A stretch of 64,000 nucleotides of DNA from Glaciecola flavus (lineage in GTDB: Bacteria; Pseudomonadota; Gammaproteobacteria; Enterobacterales; Alteromonadaceae): NCBI RefSeq assembly GCF_042646125.1, contig NZ_JBHRSW010000018.1, forward strand, positions 1 through 64,000. The letters run 5' to 3'. Of the stretch, positions 34,629 through 44,360 are shown in pieces. Positions within the stretch are counted from its first letter, which is position 1; each line of letters begins with the position of its first letter. The translations under genes and the position numbers were made by a program. The notes below the pieces were generated by a model. The model made no database searches and was not told the origin of the DNA. It was given only the letters and a program-made list of their open reading frames with translations.

Positions 34629-37439
34629 TTAAAGTGATTTTACCGGTACATTAGCCACATATTTTGACTGGGAAGTGAGCTCTTCTGTTGGTGGAGCAAA
34701 ATCAGTCAAGTTAATACCTCTAACTGCATTCTTGTACTCATCAATACTAGGCGTGCGACCTAATATCGTAGATAAAACAACGACAGGTGTAGAAGCTAAT
34801 AATGATTCACCTTTTTTGTCCTCGGCATCTTCAACAACACGACCTTGGAACAAACGAGTTGACGTAGCCAACACGGTGTCTCCTTTTTCAGCTTTTTCCT
34901 GATTACCCATACAAAGATTACATCCGGGTCTCTCCAAGTACATAATATTTTCATATTTAGTTCTGGCGGTACCTTTAGGCTTATCGTCATCAAACTCAAA
35001 GCCTGAGTATTTTTTCAGGACGTCCCAATCACCCTCGGCCTTCAGCTCATCCACAATGTTGTATGTTGGTGGCGCGATCACAAGTGGCGCTTTAAATTCA
35101 ACTTTACCGTCTTGCTCTTCTAAATTTTTAAGCATTTGTGAAATGATTTTCATGTCACCTTTATGCACCATACAAGAGCCAACAAACCCAAGATCAACCG
35201 TTTTCTCACCTTTGTAATATGATACTGGTCGAATTGTGTCATGCGTGTAACGCTTAGATACGTCTTCGTTATTGACATCTGGGTCAGCAATCATCGGCTC
35301 GTCAATTTGGTCTAAATCAACGACCAATTCAGCAAAGTACTCGGCGTTATCGTCGGGTGCAAGAGCTGGGTTTTCGCCGCTCTGAATTTCATGAATACGC
35401 TTGTCAGCCAACTCAATCAAACCACGGAGTGTTTGTGCCTCGTTGTCCATCCCTTTATCAATCATTATTTGGATGCGGCTCTTAGAAAGCTCTAAAGATT
35501 TAATTAAGGTCTCATCTTCTGAAATACAAATAGAGGCTTTTGCCTTCATCTCTGCAGTCCAGTCCGTGAAAGTAAAAGCTTGGTCTGCCATCAAAGTACC
35601 AATGTGTACTTCAATTACACGGCCTTGGAATACGTTTTCACCAAACTTTTTAAGCATTTGCGCTTGAGTCGCGTGAACAACATCCCTGAAGTCCATGTGC
35701 GACTTCATATTACCTTTAAAGGTCACTTTGACAGACTCGGGGATCGGCATTGACGCTTCACCAGTCGCGAGCGCTAATGCCACTGTGCCTGAGTCAGCAC
35801 CAAAAGCCACACCTTTAGACATTCTGGTATGAGAGTCACCGCCGATGATTATCGCCCAATCATCCACCGTAATATCGTTAAGTACTTTATGGATAACATC
35901 GGTCATTGCATGATATACGCCTTTAGGATCACGGGCGGTTATCAAACCGAATTTATTCATGAATGACATCAACTTGGGAATATTCGCCTGAGCCTTTTTG
36001 TCCCAAACGGATGCGGTGTGACAACCAGACTGATAAGCGCCATCAACACTAGGAGAGATAACTGTTGCCGCCATAGACTCCAGCTCTTGAGCAGTCATCA
36101 AGCCCGTTGTGTCTTGTGAGCCAACAATATTCACTTTTACTCGAACATCCGAGCCCGCATGTAGATCTTTGTCGGATAAAACGCCAACGGCATTTTTGTT
36201 GAATATTTTTTCAACAGCAGTCAAACCTTGGCCTTCATGAGAAATTTCTTTTGACGGAGCAAACACAAGAGGCGGTTCGATACCTAATGTTTCTGCCGCA
36301 AAGTTCTGTAATTTTTTACCGAAAACAATGGCATAAGAACCGCCAGCTTTCATAAATTCAACTTTTTGCGGTGTAAATGCAGAAGACACATCAACGAGCG
36401 CTTTGTCACCTTGGTAAAGCATTTTTTCTTTTGTATTGATAGTCAATACAGTACCCGTTGCCACTGAGTATTTTTCTTCTAGTACTGGGTCACCATTTTC
36501 ATTCAATACGGTATTGCCGTTTTCATCAACTTTTTTGACCCAGTTTTTCAAATCTAGACCAATACCACCGGTAACGCCGACAGTCGTTAAGAAAATGGGT
36601 GAAATGCCATTTGTACCCGCCACTACCGGAGCAATGTTGACAAAAGGTACATAAGGGCTGGCCTGCTTACCTGCCCACAAAGCCACGTTGTTTACACCCG
36701 ACATTCTAGACGAGCCCACACCCATCGTGCCCTTTTCTGCAATGAGCATGACTTTCTTATCAGGGTGTTGTTGTTGCAAGGCTTGGATTTCTTGCTGCGC
36801 TTCTGGCGAAATCATACACTTCCCGTGTAATTCACGGTCAGAGCGAGAATGCGCCTGATTACCCGGAGATAGCAAATCAGTTGAAATATCACCTTCAGCG
36901 GCAATATAGGTGACAACGTCTATTTTTTCTTCAATATCAGGTAAGGAAGTGAAAAACTCTGCATTCGCATAACTTTCGAGTATTTCAATTGCAATTTTAT
37001 TTCCATCTTTATACGCAGTGGCTAAGCGATCTGTATCCGCTTCATACAAAAATACCTGTGTTTTGAGCACCTCCGCCGCAGAAGCAGCGATATCAGCATC
37101 ATCACCTAAGGCTAGATCCAATAGTACTTCTACAGATGGACCACCTTTCATATGCGATAATAGTTCAAAGGCAAATTCTGAAGAAATCTCTTCGACGACA
37201 CTTTCACCGAGAATGATTTCTTTCAAAAACGCCGCTTTTACACCTGCAGCGCTGGTAGTGCCGGGTAAAGTGTTATAGATGAAAAAGTGCAGGGAATCTT
37301 TACGATGGGCGTTATCCTTATCTTTGATTTGCTCAATGATCTCTGCTAAAAGTTCTGCGCTATCAATTGGCTTAGGGTGCAATCCTAGTTCCTGTTTTCT
37401 AGTAGCGATTTCATCCATGTATTCTGAATATAAACTCAT
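34629..37439 (-). CDS. acnB: aconitate hydratase B
   Basis: 936 aa, about 70 longer than E. coli AcnB. It isomerises citrate to isocitrate in the TCA cycle and, in its apo form, can bind RNA. The AcnB-specific N-terminal HEAT-like domain is present (LAEIIEQIKDKDNAHRKDSLHFFI), as are GDISTDLLSPGNQAHSRSDRELHGKCM and GSSRMSGVNNVALW. Cluster cysteines lie in SGCHTASVWD and in the CNLCMGNQ pair. The extra length is partly in a charged helical insert near residues 670-735 (KSLELSKSRIQIMIDKGMDNEAQTL...). It is monocistronic, with a clear terminator. Confidence 0.95.
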   Translation of the reverse strand: MSLYSEYMDEIATRKQELGLHPKPIDSAELLAEIIEQIKDKDNAHRKDSLHFFIYNTLPGTTSAAGVKAAFLKEIILGESVVEEISSEFAFELLSHMKGGPSVEVLLDLALGDDADIAASAAEVLKTQVFLYEADTDRLATAYKDGNKIAIEILESYANAEFFTSLPDIEEKIDVVTYIAAEGDISTDLLSPGNQAHSRSDRELHGKCMISPEAQQEIQALQQQHPDKKVMLIAEKGTMGVGSSRMSGVNNVALWAGKQASPYVPFVNIAPVVAGTNGISPIFLTTVGVTGGIGLDLKNWVKKVDENGNTVLNENGDPVLEEKYSVATGTVLTINTKEKMLYQGDKALVDVSSAFTPQKVEFMKAGGSYAIVFGKKLQNFAAETLGIEPPLVFAPSKEISHEGQGLTAVEKIFNKNAVGVLSDKDLHAGSDVRVKVNIVGSQDTTGLMTAQELESMAATVISPSVDGAYQSGCHTASVWDKKAQANIPKLMSFMNKFGLITARDPKGVYHAMTDVIHKVLNDITVDDWAIIIGGDSHTRMSKGVAFGADSGTVALALATGEASMPIPESVKVTFKGNMKSHMDFRDVVHATQAQMLKKFGENVFQGRVIEVHIGTLMADQAFTFTDWTAEMKAKASICISEDETLIKSLELSKSRIQIMIDKGMDNEAQTLRGLIELADKRIHEIQSGENPALAPDDNAEYFAELVVDLDQIDEPMIADPDVNNEDVSKRYTHDTIRPVSYYKGEKTVDLGFVGSCMVHKGDMKIISQMLKNLEEQDGKVEFKAPLVIAPPTYNIVDELKAEGDWDVLKKYSGFEFDDDKPKGTARTKYENIMYLERPGCNLCMGNQEKAEKGDTVLATSTRLFQGRVVEDAEDKKGESLLASTPVVVLSTILGRTPSIDEYKNAVRGINLTDFAPPTEELTSQSKYVANVPVKSL

Positions 37440-37677
37440 TCAAACCTCTCGTGGGTGCGAAGTAACATTAATTAATATGGTCAGCATTTTACCTGATTTT
37501 ATCGTTCAGCGTAATCATTTGACTAATACTCTGTATTTTATCCATAAATTATGGTTGTTTATGTGCTCACCGCGCGGTATAAAAGCAAGCAATCTTCGAC
37601 AAACAGCCTCTAGTGTCCAGTAAAGGTCGAAAGCCCCTATTAGTCAAGTGAAGCTCAATTCAATTATTAGGGTAGCA

Positions 37678-38133
37678 ATGAGTATGCGTCCAAACATCTT
37701 ACTAAACACAGCACTTAAGTTTTTTGCAGCGAGCGCTGTGGGTTATTTAGTTTCGTGTATTTTCCACACTCAAATCATTTTGTCCGAACTTTCTTCACTC
37801 GGTATTGAAATAACGCTCCGCGACCAAGTAAAAACGCATATTTCGGATTTTGTAGGACTAGCACCTCGCTATGGCACCGTGCTATTTTTAGGTTTTCTTT
37901 TGGCATTCATTACCACTACTCTACTAATAAAAAAATTCGCCATGCCGCCGCTTCCGCTTTTGGCTTTATCTGGTGCGGTAGCTGTCTATGTAATACTACT
38001 CATACTTCAATCGTTGATGGATATAGCTTTACTCGCAAGTGCCAGAAACACGCTCGGAATCGTTATGCACTGTATGTCTGGAAGTATCGCAGGCATATCC
38101 TTGTACTTATTCAACAAGGCTTCCTATCTTTGA
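37678..38133 (+). CDS. four-helix membrane protein of unknown function
   Basis: 151 aa from the ATG at 37678, which has AGGG upstream; a start 10 codons earlier (37648) is possible. Four hydrophobic helices are visible: FFAASAVGYLVSCIF, GTVLFLGFLLAFITTTLLI, LLALSGAVAVYVILLILQSLM and IVMHCMSGSIAGISLYLF. A polar loop (LGIEITLRDQVKTHISDFVG) lies between the first two. I do not recognise the family. It stands alone between the acnB promoter region and the EAL gene. Confidence 0.65.
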   Translation: MSMRPNILLNTALKFFAASAVGYLVSCIFHTQIILSELSSLGIEITLRDQVKTHISDFVGLAPRYGTVLFLGFLLAFITTTLLIKKFAMPPLPLLALSGAVAVYVILLILQSLMDIALLASARNTLGIVMHCMSGSIAGISLYLFNKASYL

Positions 38134-38290
38134 ATTCTAATACTGCGCGGTTGTAGTATTAGCATCCCAAGATTTAACAAGACCATTCCCTATAACTTAA
38201 GTATAAAAAGCGCTCGATTGGCGCAGATTGACTAATTATCACAGCAAAAAAGTCGATAATCTTTGTGAGGTAATTAATTGATGTACTCAC

Positions 38291-40183
38291 ATGACTTTTG
38301 TAAAAAAACGTAAACTCACTTATTTTGGTCTGATCTTCCTTGTTATTGCAATCACAACAGCCCTTGCCTTGGTTTTTTTGAGTGTGTACGAAAAAACCCA
38401 CCTGTCTTATGCTGCCGACCTACAAAAGTTAAACAAAACTGAACAAAACGCGCTCAGCACACAATATTTTTTTAAACGACAAGTTCAAGAGTGGAAGAAT
38501 ATTTTGCTACGTGGTGGCAATGAAAAAGATCTAGAAAAATATGCCCTACTCTTCGCTCAAGAATTTGAAAATACGCAGAATGCAGCAGAAAAGCTTTACT
38601 ATAGTATTTCGGAAAATAGTGAAGTCAAAGGTTTAGCAAAAACATTTTTAACTTCACACCGCGAAATATTAAGCGAGTATTACAAAGCACTTGCATTGTT
38701 CCAGGACAACAGTTACGACCCGAGTGTGGGTGATCGTGCTGTACGTGGCATTGATAGAAATCCGACTATGATGCTGGACAAAATCACTCAGGTTCTAGGT
38801 AGGGAAATTCTTTCGGAAAAAGAACTACTCAAAGAAAAACTCAATGCCTATTCGTTCGCTTTTGGCTCTGCCTTTATTCTCATTCAAGTCCTTTTTTGCT
38901 GGATTTTAGTTCGCTTAACTGGAAAATTACTGAAAGCAAACTTACTCGACAAAGCAACTGAACTAGGCAACCGCGAACTATTCATTAACTCGCTAAAGGA
39001 TCTTGTCAAGCGAAAAGCTAGCGCAAGTATTATCATTGTGGATATAAATAACTTTAAGCTGATAAATGAAGCATTTGGTAATGAAGGCGGCGATAACTAC
39101 TTAAAATTACTCGGCCAGCTTCTCAAAGAATCCATCGACAATTCTGAGACAATATGTCGTATTGGCAGTGACACATTTGGTCTAATTTTATTTAGCTCCA
39201 GCAAAAAATATCTTATTAAGCGAGTTCACTATTTAAAAAGGTTGATCGGTACGTTTGAATACAAACAGAATGATATTACGCTCAGCTTAACAGCAAACGC
39301 CGGTGCTTATTGTATGCAATCAGAGCGTGAGCCCAACGTAGACAATTTACTCAATAAATTGTACGCCAGCCTGCAGGAATCGAAATCCCTTGGCCCTGAC
39401 AACATCACTTTCTATTCACCTGAGAACAACCGTATTCTCAAACGCCAAGAAGAAATGCGCAATGTCGCAAGTATCAAACGAGCACTAGCAGAAAATCGAA
39501 TTTTGTTGTTTAAACAGTTGATTAAGCCTATTAACGACGAGCAGCAAAGTAACTACTTTGAAATACTGTTCAGAATTCAAAGCAGCGATGGAAAAATTTT
39601 ACCACCTGCACTTTTTCTAAAAGCAGCGGAGCGCTTTCATCTGATGGTTGATATCGATAAATATATGATTTCAACCTTAATAGATTATCTAGCTAAGCAT
39701 CCAGAGGATCAATACAGATACTCAGTAAACTTAGCTGGCTCAACACTATCTAACCTTAATTTTATCAAGTTTATTGACGAGGTGTTTAAACACCCAAATT
39801 TGAATCACGCGCAGCTTGGATTTGAAATAACTGAATCTGACGTTATCAAAAACTTTGAAGTCGCGAGTCAGTTATTAGACAAACTTCGTAGCTATGGCTG
39901 TCATATTTCACTCGATGACTTTGGCACGGGGATGTCTTCGTATGCTTATATATCGAAGATCCAAGTGGACACGATCAAAATTGACGGCTCATTTATTCGT
40001 GGTATTGATGAAAAGCTTGGAAACCAAGCTATTGTGCGTTCAATTGCAGCCTTAGCAAGAGATTTAGGCATAAGTACGGTTGCTGAATTTGTTGAAAACG
40101 AACGTGAACTCACCGTTTTACAAACACTAAAGATTGACTATGGTCAGGGCTATTTGCGGCATAAACCAGAAGTGCTTTCTTAG
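38291..40183 (+). CDS. membrane GGDEF-EAL protein, probable c-di-GMP phosphodiesterase
   Basis: 630 aa. TM1 (about 10-32), a periplasmic helical sensor region, TM2 (about 195-215), a GGDEF domain (about 225-375) and an EAL domain (about 385-625). The cyclase signature is GSDTF (292-296) instead of GGDEF, so synthesis activity is unlikely. The EAL site looks intact: E424 (YFEILFR), the Asn of VNLAGS, EITESD, D542-D543 (LDDFGTG), IKIDGSF, the Glu of AEFVE and the Gln of YGQGY. It should hydrolyse c-di-GMP, perhaps tuned by the inactive GGDEF domain and an envelope signal. The ATG at 38291 lacks a close ribosome binding site. Confidence 0.88.
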   Translation: MTFVKKRKLTYFGLIFLVIAITTALALVFLSVYEKTHLSYAADLQKLNKTEQNALSTQYFFKRQVQEWKNILLRGGNEKDLEKYALLFAQEFENTQNAAEKLYYSISENSEVKGLAKTFLTSHREILSEYYKALALFQDNSYDPSVGDRAVRGIDRNPTMMLDKITQVLGREILSEKELLKEKLNAYSFAFGSAFILIQVLFCWILVRLTGKLLKANLLDKATELGNRELFINSLKDLVKRKASASIIIVDINNFKLINEAFGNEGGDNYLKLLGQLLKESIDNSETICRIGSDTFGLILFSSSKKYLIKRVHYLKRLIGTFEYKQNDITLSLTANAGAYCMQSEREPNVDNLLNKLYASLQESKSLGPDNITFYSPENNRILKRQEEMRNVASIKRALAENRILLFKQLIKPINDEQQSNYFEILFRIQSSDGKILPPALFLKAAERFHLMVDIDKYMISTLIDYLAKHPEDQYRYSVNLAGSTLSNLNFIKFIDEVFKHPNLNHAQLGFEITESDVIKNFEVASQLLDKLRSYGCHISLDDFGTGMSSYAYISKIQVDTIKIDGSFIRGIDEKLGNQAIVRSIAALARDLGISTVAEFVENERELTVLQTLKIDYGQGYLRHKPEVLS

Positions 40184-40212
40184 CTGCGCCGAAAATATAT
40201 GTTTAGCGCAGC
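40183..40212. terminator. hairpin after the EAL gene
   Basis: GCTGCGC / GCGCAGC, 7-bp stem with a 16-base AT-rich loop followed by GATTTTCATTTT, overlapping the EAL stop codon. A modest terminator between convergent genes. Confidence 0.4.
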
Positions 40213-40249
40213 GATTTTCATTTTACAACAACACGAATAGTCATCGAGT

Positions 40250-43132
40250 TTACTCTGCGCTACCCGCGACTTCCTGATCCTCTTCAGGCAACAAGACTGC
40301 TGTGACGCTATCATCAAAATTCAACACATACATAGCGGTTTCTTGGACTAACTGTGGCGTCATTTCTTGTAGCATTGTCTCATACGCTTCTATGCTTAGA
40401 GGCTCATAACCAGGTTCAACCAAGGATAATAAATAATGGCTCCAAAATCGGTTCTGTTTTTTGCTCACTTCGCGAGATTTGAGTCGTTGAGTAATATAGT
40501 TTTCTACATACTTGCTTTCAGTTGGCGCAGACTGTAGCTCGCCAAAAATTGCCTTTATTTCACCGTTTAGTTCATCGACACGATTCGGATCGCAGCTAAA
40601 CGATATAGTCATACTATATTGATTATCTAGCCTTTCTAGTCCGCCGCTGACTCGCACCCCGTAAACACCACTTTTTTCTTCGCGAATGCGTTCTCGCAAA
40701 ATAGTGGAAAGTACACCTTCTAATGCCTCAAACTTAGCAGATTCGCGATGAGACCATTGCTTTTTACCAAACAGCTTAATCAACACATTCGCTTTTGCTT
40801 CAAGGCCTTTGTTAACCACTACTGATAGCTCACCTTTGGTTCGTCTGTCAGGCCTTTTCATCCAAGTTTCTGTATCACTGCTACTCGGTAAGCTAGCAAT
40901 GTACTGCGCAACAAGCGACTCCATTTTATTTAACTCTATATTTCCAACAAAGATAAAATTGAAGTTTGCGGCATTCGAAAAACGTTGTTCAAAAAACTCG
41001 AGAGATTTTTCAAAATCCAGAGCTCGAATTACGTCTCCGGTCATCTGAAAAGATCTTGGTTCATTGCCATACGACAATTTTCTCATCTCTTCAGAAAATA
41101 CACTCTGCGGACTGACGAGTTGATTGTCATACCACGGTGCAGCGCGTGCGACAAAGGTATCGAAGGCACTTTGATCTTTTCTTGGGGTCAAAAAGTTCAG
41201 ATGAAGTGCCTGCATAAAGTGCTCCAAATCCTTAACAGAGCTTTCTCCATTGAGCGTTTGATGACGATTAGAAATATTACTATTTAATTTGAAGGATTTA
41301 CCCTGCATAAACTTACCAAGGTCAATCACGCTAAAATCGGCAAGCCCCATGGTTGCTGCAATCGTTGCCGCCATAAATGTGTCTTTTACGTCTTTATCTT
41401 CAAGTATTGATAAGCCGCCCTGCGCTCGTGCGCTAAACAAAATGACATCGTCTTTAAAATCCGTTTGCTTCAACACGACTTTCGCACCGTTGCTCAAGGT
41501 CCAAAAGTGCGTGTCGATTGACGCTTCATAGTCTTTTGCGACCACCGATCCTGGCGTGGGCAATTCAGGTAACAAGCTATCTGCGATAGCGGTCTCCTGA
41601 TAAGCGGTCAATTTCTGTTCATCTAGAGCTTTCCACAAACTGTAAACTTCGGCTTCAGTGGGTAAACCAGGCAGTTCAGTATCAGGGGCAGATATTGAAA
41701 TCAGTCTATTTTCTTCGGTTAACCAATTTTTTCCCATCTCATTGACTTCTTCAAGTGTGATCGTAGGAAGAAAATGCTGGGTAAGTGTGTTTTCCAGTTC
41801 AATGCCTGGAATAGACTCCCCTCTTGTGAAGTGTCTGACATATTCGTTTGCATAGCGGCTAGACTCTATCTTATTCGCTTCTTTTGCCGCTTTCTCATAT
41901 CTGTTTTGAATGGCCGCTTTTTGACGTGTGAATTCTGCTTCACTAAAGCCGAATTGAATGCTGCGATTGATTTCAGTCAACAGCATAGCCAATGAAGCTT
42001 GTACCTGTTTAGGTTTTACAATCGCACCAGCAGTAAACATACTGATATCACCAAATGATGCTCTAAAATTCGCACCACCGCCTATCATCGGCGATTCTGG
42101 TTCCAGCACTAGTTCAGCATATCGGTTATTTAACATTCCGATATATAGTTGATGAATGAGCGCTTGTCTGTGCCCTTCGTAAGTTGTCGGTATAAAAGCG
42201 GGATGTTTAGTACTAATACTCACCACTGTTCGAGGTAACTCAGGATCCGTTTCGATACTTATCAGAGGCTTTTCGTTGCTCGGAATGGTAAATTGCGGTC
42301 TAGGCTCTGGGTCTTTGCTAGCTTCAATTCCGGAAAAGTACTTTTCAAACAATACTTTGACTTGTTGTGTATCAAAATCACCTACCGCTATTAAAGACAT
42401 TAACTCAGGGCGGTACCAGTCTTTATAGAAACGAATTAAGTCTTCGTGCTTACCATTTGCTAGGATGTCTTGCTTACCAATGGGTAATCGTTTCGCATAT
42501 TGAGAATCTTTATATAAAACGGGCAATTGCTTGTGCATTATGCGTGTATCCGCACCCTGCCTGGTACGCATTTCTTCGATCACAACGCCCCGTTCTTTAT
42601 CGATTTCTTCAGGTTCAAAACTGATTTTATGTGCCCAGTTTTCAAGAATATGAATGCCTGTTTCTAAGGTCTCACTGTCATCCGTCGGCAACTGCAGCAT
42701 ATACACGGTTTCATCAAAAGAAGTATAAGCATTTAAATGTGCGCCAAAGCGCATGCCGATTGACTCGACATATTCGACTATTTCCTGCTTCTTAAAATCT
42801 TTTGTGCCGTTAAAGGCCATGTGCTCAGCAAAATGGGCAAAACCGAGCTGTGTTTCGTCCTCGAGTATCGAACCCGCATTTACTACTAAGCGTATTTCAG
42901 CTCGGTTTTCAGGTTTAGCGTTTTTACGAATGATATATTTGATACCATTTTCTAACTCCCCTTTTATTAACTTTGGGTCTAGAGGAATATTGCCACTAAA
43001 TTGACTACCTTCTTCTTCTGCGATAGTGGATTCATTTGCTAACTCAGCCTTATCAGTGTTACTTGATGTGCAAGAGATGACAAGCAATCCAAGCGTGAAT
43101 ACTGTTAGCGAGTGGCGTAGGGTTGGAAACAT
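40250..43132 (-). CDS. M16 family zinc metallopeptidase, lipoprotein
   Basis: 960 aa. The N-terminus is a lipoprotein signal (MFPTLRHSLTVFTLGLLVISC, Cys 21). Two M16 half-barrels follow. The first carries the inverted zinc motif HFAEH at 100-104 with a distal Glu in RGVVIEEMR; the second lacks the motif, as usual in this family. Members such as PqqL-type and pitrilysin-like enzymes degrade peptides, here in the periplasm at a membrane. The ATG at MFPTLRH is chosen because AAGGAAGG lies upstream; a longer frame to 43183 lacks a signal peptide at its start. It stands alone. Confidence 0.9.
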   Translation of the reverse strand: MFPTLRHSLTVFTLGLLVISCTSSNTDKAELANESTIAEEEGSQFSGNIPLDPKLIKGELENGIKYIIRKNAKPENRAEIRLVVNAGSILEDETQLGFAHFAEHMAFNGTKDFKKQEIVEYVESIGMRFGAHLNAYTSFDETVYMLQLPTDDSETLETGIHILENWAHKISFEPEEIDKERGVVIEEMRTRQGADTRIMHKQLPVLYKDSQYAKRLPIGKQDILANGKHEDLIRFYKDWYRPELMSLIAVGDFDTQQVKVLFEKYFSGIEASKDPEPRPQFTIPSNEKPLISIETDPELPRTVVSISTKHPAFIPTTYEGHRQALIHQLYIGMLNNRYAELVLEPESPMIGGGANFRASFGDISMFTAGAIVKPKQVQASLAMLLTEINRSIQFGFSEAEFTRQKAAIQNRYEKAAKEANKIESSRYANEYVRHFTRGESIPGIELENTLTQHFLPTITLEEVNEMGKNWLTEENRLISISAPDTELPGLPTEAEVYSLWKALDEQKLTAYQETAIADSLLPELPTPGSVVAKDYEASIDTHFWTLSNGAKVVLKQTDFKDDVILFSARAQGGLSILEDKDVKDTFMAATIAATMGLADFSVIDLGKFMQGKSFKLNSNISNRHQTLNGESSVKDLEHFMQALHLNFLTPRKDQSAFDTFVARAAPWYDNQLVSPQSVFSEEMRKLSYGNEPRSFQMTGDVIRALDFEKSLEFFEQRFSNAANFNFIFVGNIELNKMESLVAQYIASLPSSSDTETWMKRPDRRTKGELSVVVNKGLEAKANVLIKLFGKKQWSHRESAKFEALEGVLSTILRERIREEKSGVYGVRVSGGLERLDNQYSMTISFSCDPNRVDELNGEIKAIFGELQSAPTESKYVENYITQRLKSREVSKKQNRFWSHYLLSLVEPGYEPLSIEAYETMLQEMTPQLVQETAMYVLNFDDSVTAVLLPEEDQEVAGSAE

Positions 43133-43227
43133 ATAACCTTCCTTAGTGGTCGAGGACTTGTTGATTTTGCTGTATTTAAACATTTAATTCGAAGAGATTA
43201 TTATTACTTAACCTGAACTCTGGATAC

Positions 43228-44067
43228 TTAAGCATGCGTCAATTGCACTTTGTAGCCCGATGCGTTTCTGACATTGAAGACTCGATCATCATCAAACATC
43301 AAGTATTGACCTTTAATTCCGAGTAACGTTCCGGTAACCACATCAAATTTGTCTAAGTTCATCGATTTAATTTTTGTTGGATATTGAATAACAGGGTAAG
43401 CAATGTCAACTGGCTGTGAGTCCAGTTCAACAACGCTGGTTGAACCATAGGTTTCCCTGAGCCCATCTATTTCTAGCTCAACAACAGGTTTTAAATCTGA
43501 CCACGCTTGTTTTAAGTCTAGACTTGGGTATGCCCCTTTTAGCATTGTCCGCCAATTTGTCTTATCAGCAATGTGTTTAGCAATGCTGGTCTCAACTAGG
43601 CCACTCATTTTTCGGTTTTTTACACGATAGATTGGCATTGCTTGGGTCGCACCTTGGTCTATCCATCGCGATGAAATCTGATCTGAAACGTGTCGGGTAA
43701 TACCCACCTTAAGTGCGCCTGTGTTAGCTAAATATACAAAATGGTCTTGCAAGCAATTCACCTCTCCCCATTGAGGCTCTCGACATGTTCCTTCCTCATA
43801 GTGGCACTTTTCTGGTTTGATGATACAGGTGTCACATTGCGCTAATGAGCGCATACAAACAAAACAATAACCTTGGCTAAAACTTTTTTTTGTTTTACGG
43901 CCGCAATACACACAATTTATCTCTTTCAAAAAAGCAATGCTGATTGTCTTGCCAATTATTTTATTCATGTTTAACAGGGTTTCACCAATTGGCAAACAAT
44001 AGTCAACCTCACCACCTGCATTGGTATTTACTTGCATTTTGCTGAGGTTACCGACACATTCGGCCAT
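43228..44067 (-). CDS. DUF2797 zinc-ribbon protein
   Basis: 279 aa with the DUF2797 layout. Cysteine-rich zinc-binding motifs (CVYCGRKTKK, GYCFVCMRSLAQCDTC, CHYEEGTCREPQWGEVNC) precede a GIY-YIG-like segment, HFVYLANTGALKVGITR, and a DUF2797 core (SRWIDQGATQAMPIYRVKNRKMSGLVE). The function is unknown; the GIY-YIG resemblance suggests nucleic-acid contact, but the nuclease residues are not clearly conserved. The start has GGAG 6 bases upstream. No partner genes are apparent. Confidence 0.85.
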   Translation of the reverse strand: MAECVGNLSKMQVNTNAGGEVDYCLPIGETLLNMNKIIGKTISIAFLKEINCVYCGRKTKKSFSQGYCFVCMRSLAQCDTCIIKPEKCHYEEGTCREPQWGEVNCLQDHFVYLANTGALKVGITRHVSDQISSRWIDQGATQAMPIYRVKNRKMSGLVETSIAKHIADKTNWRTMLKGAYPSLDLKQAWSDLKPVVELEIDGLRETYGSTSVVELDSQPVDIAYPVIQYPTKIKSMNLDKFDVVTGTLLGIKGQYLMFDDDRVFNVRNASGYKVQLTHA

Positions 44068-44185
44068 TTATCACTCCATAGTTCTGCTTCTAGTCGCAAG
44101 AGATTATATGCATCACAGCCTCATCGGCAAGCGAAAGTCCCAAGATAAAATCGCCACTGTTTATTGAAAGTTAACTCGCCGCATT

Positions 44186-44201
44186 GTTAAACATATTTAA
44201 C
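44186..44201. promoter_or_regulatory. palindrome upstream of the FG-GAP lipoprotein gene
   Basis: GTTAAA-CATA-TTTAAC, a possible operator in the 293-base AT-rich divergent interval 44068-44360. Nothing else in that interval could be supported. Confidence 0.25.
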
Positions 44202-44360
44202 TTACGTTAATATAGCTTTAAATTTTTGCTTCAATAAAATAGAGGCTGTTCAAAGCGATTTGCCTTGAAGCTTGGTCTTTTAGTAAAGATAGTTCTGTGC
44301 CTGAATAAACTAAATATCCCATTTCAGATTAAATACATTACCCAACTAGGAAGTTGTTAT

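Noticed and set aside
34675..37278. Several plus-strand open frames opposite acnB
   Set aside because: They are antisense shadows of a well-conserved coding region.
38281..38313. 10-codon leader frame (MYSHDFCKKT) behind a GAGG site overlapping the EAL gene start
   Set aside because: Possible, but too short to support without conservation data.
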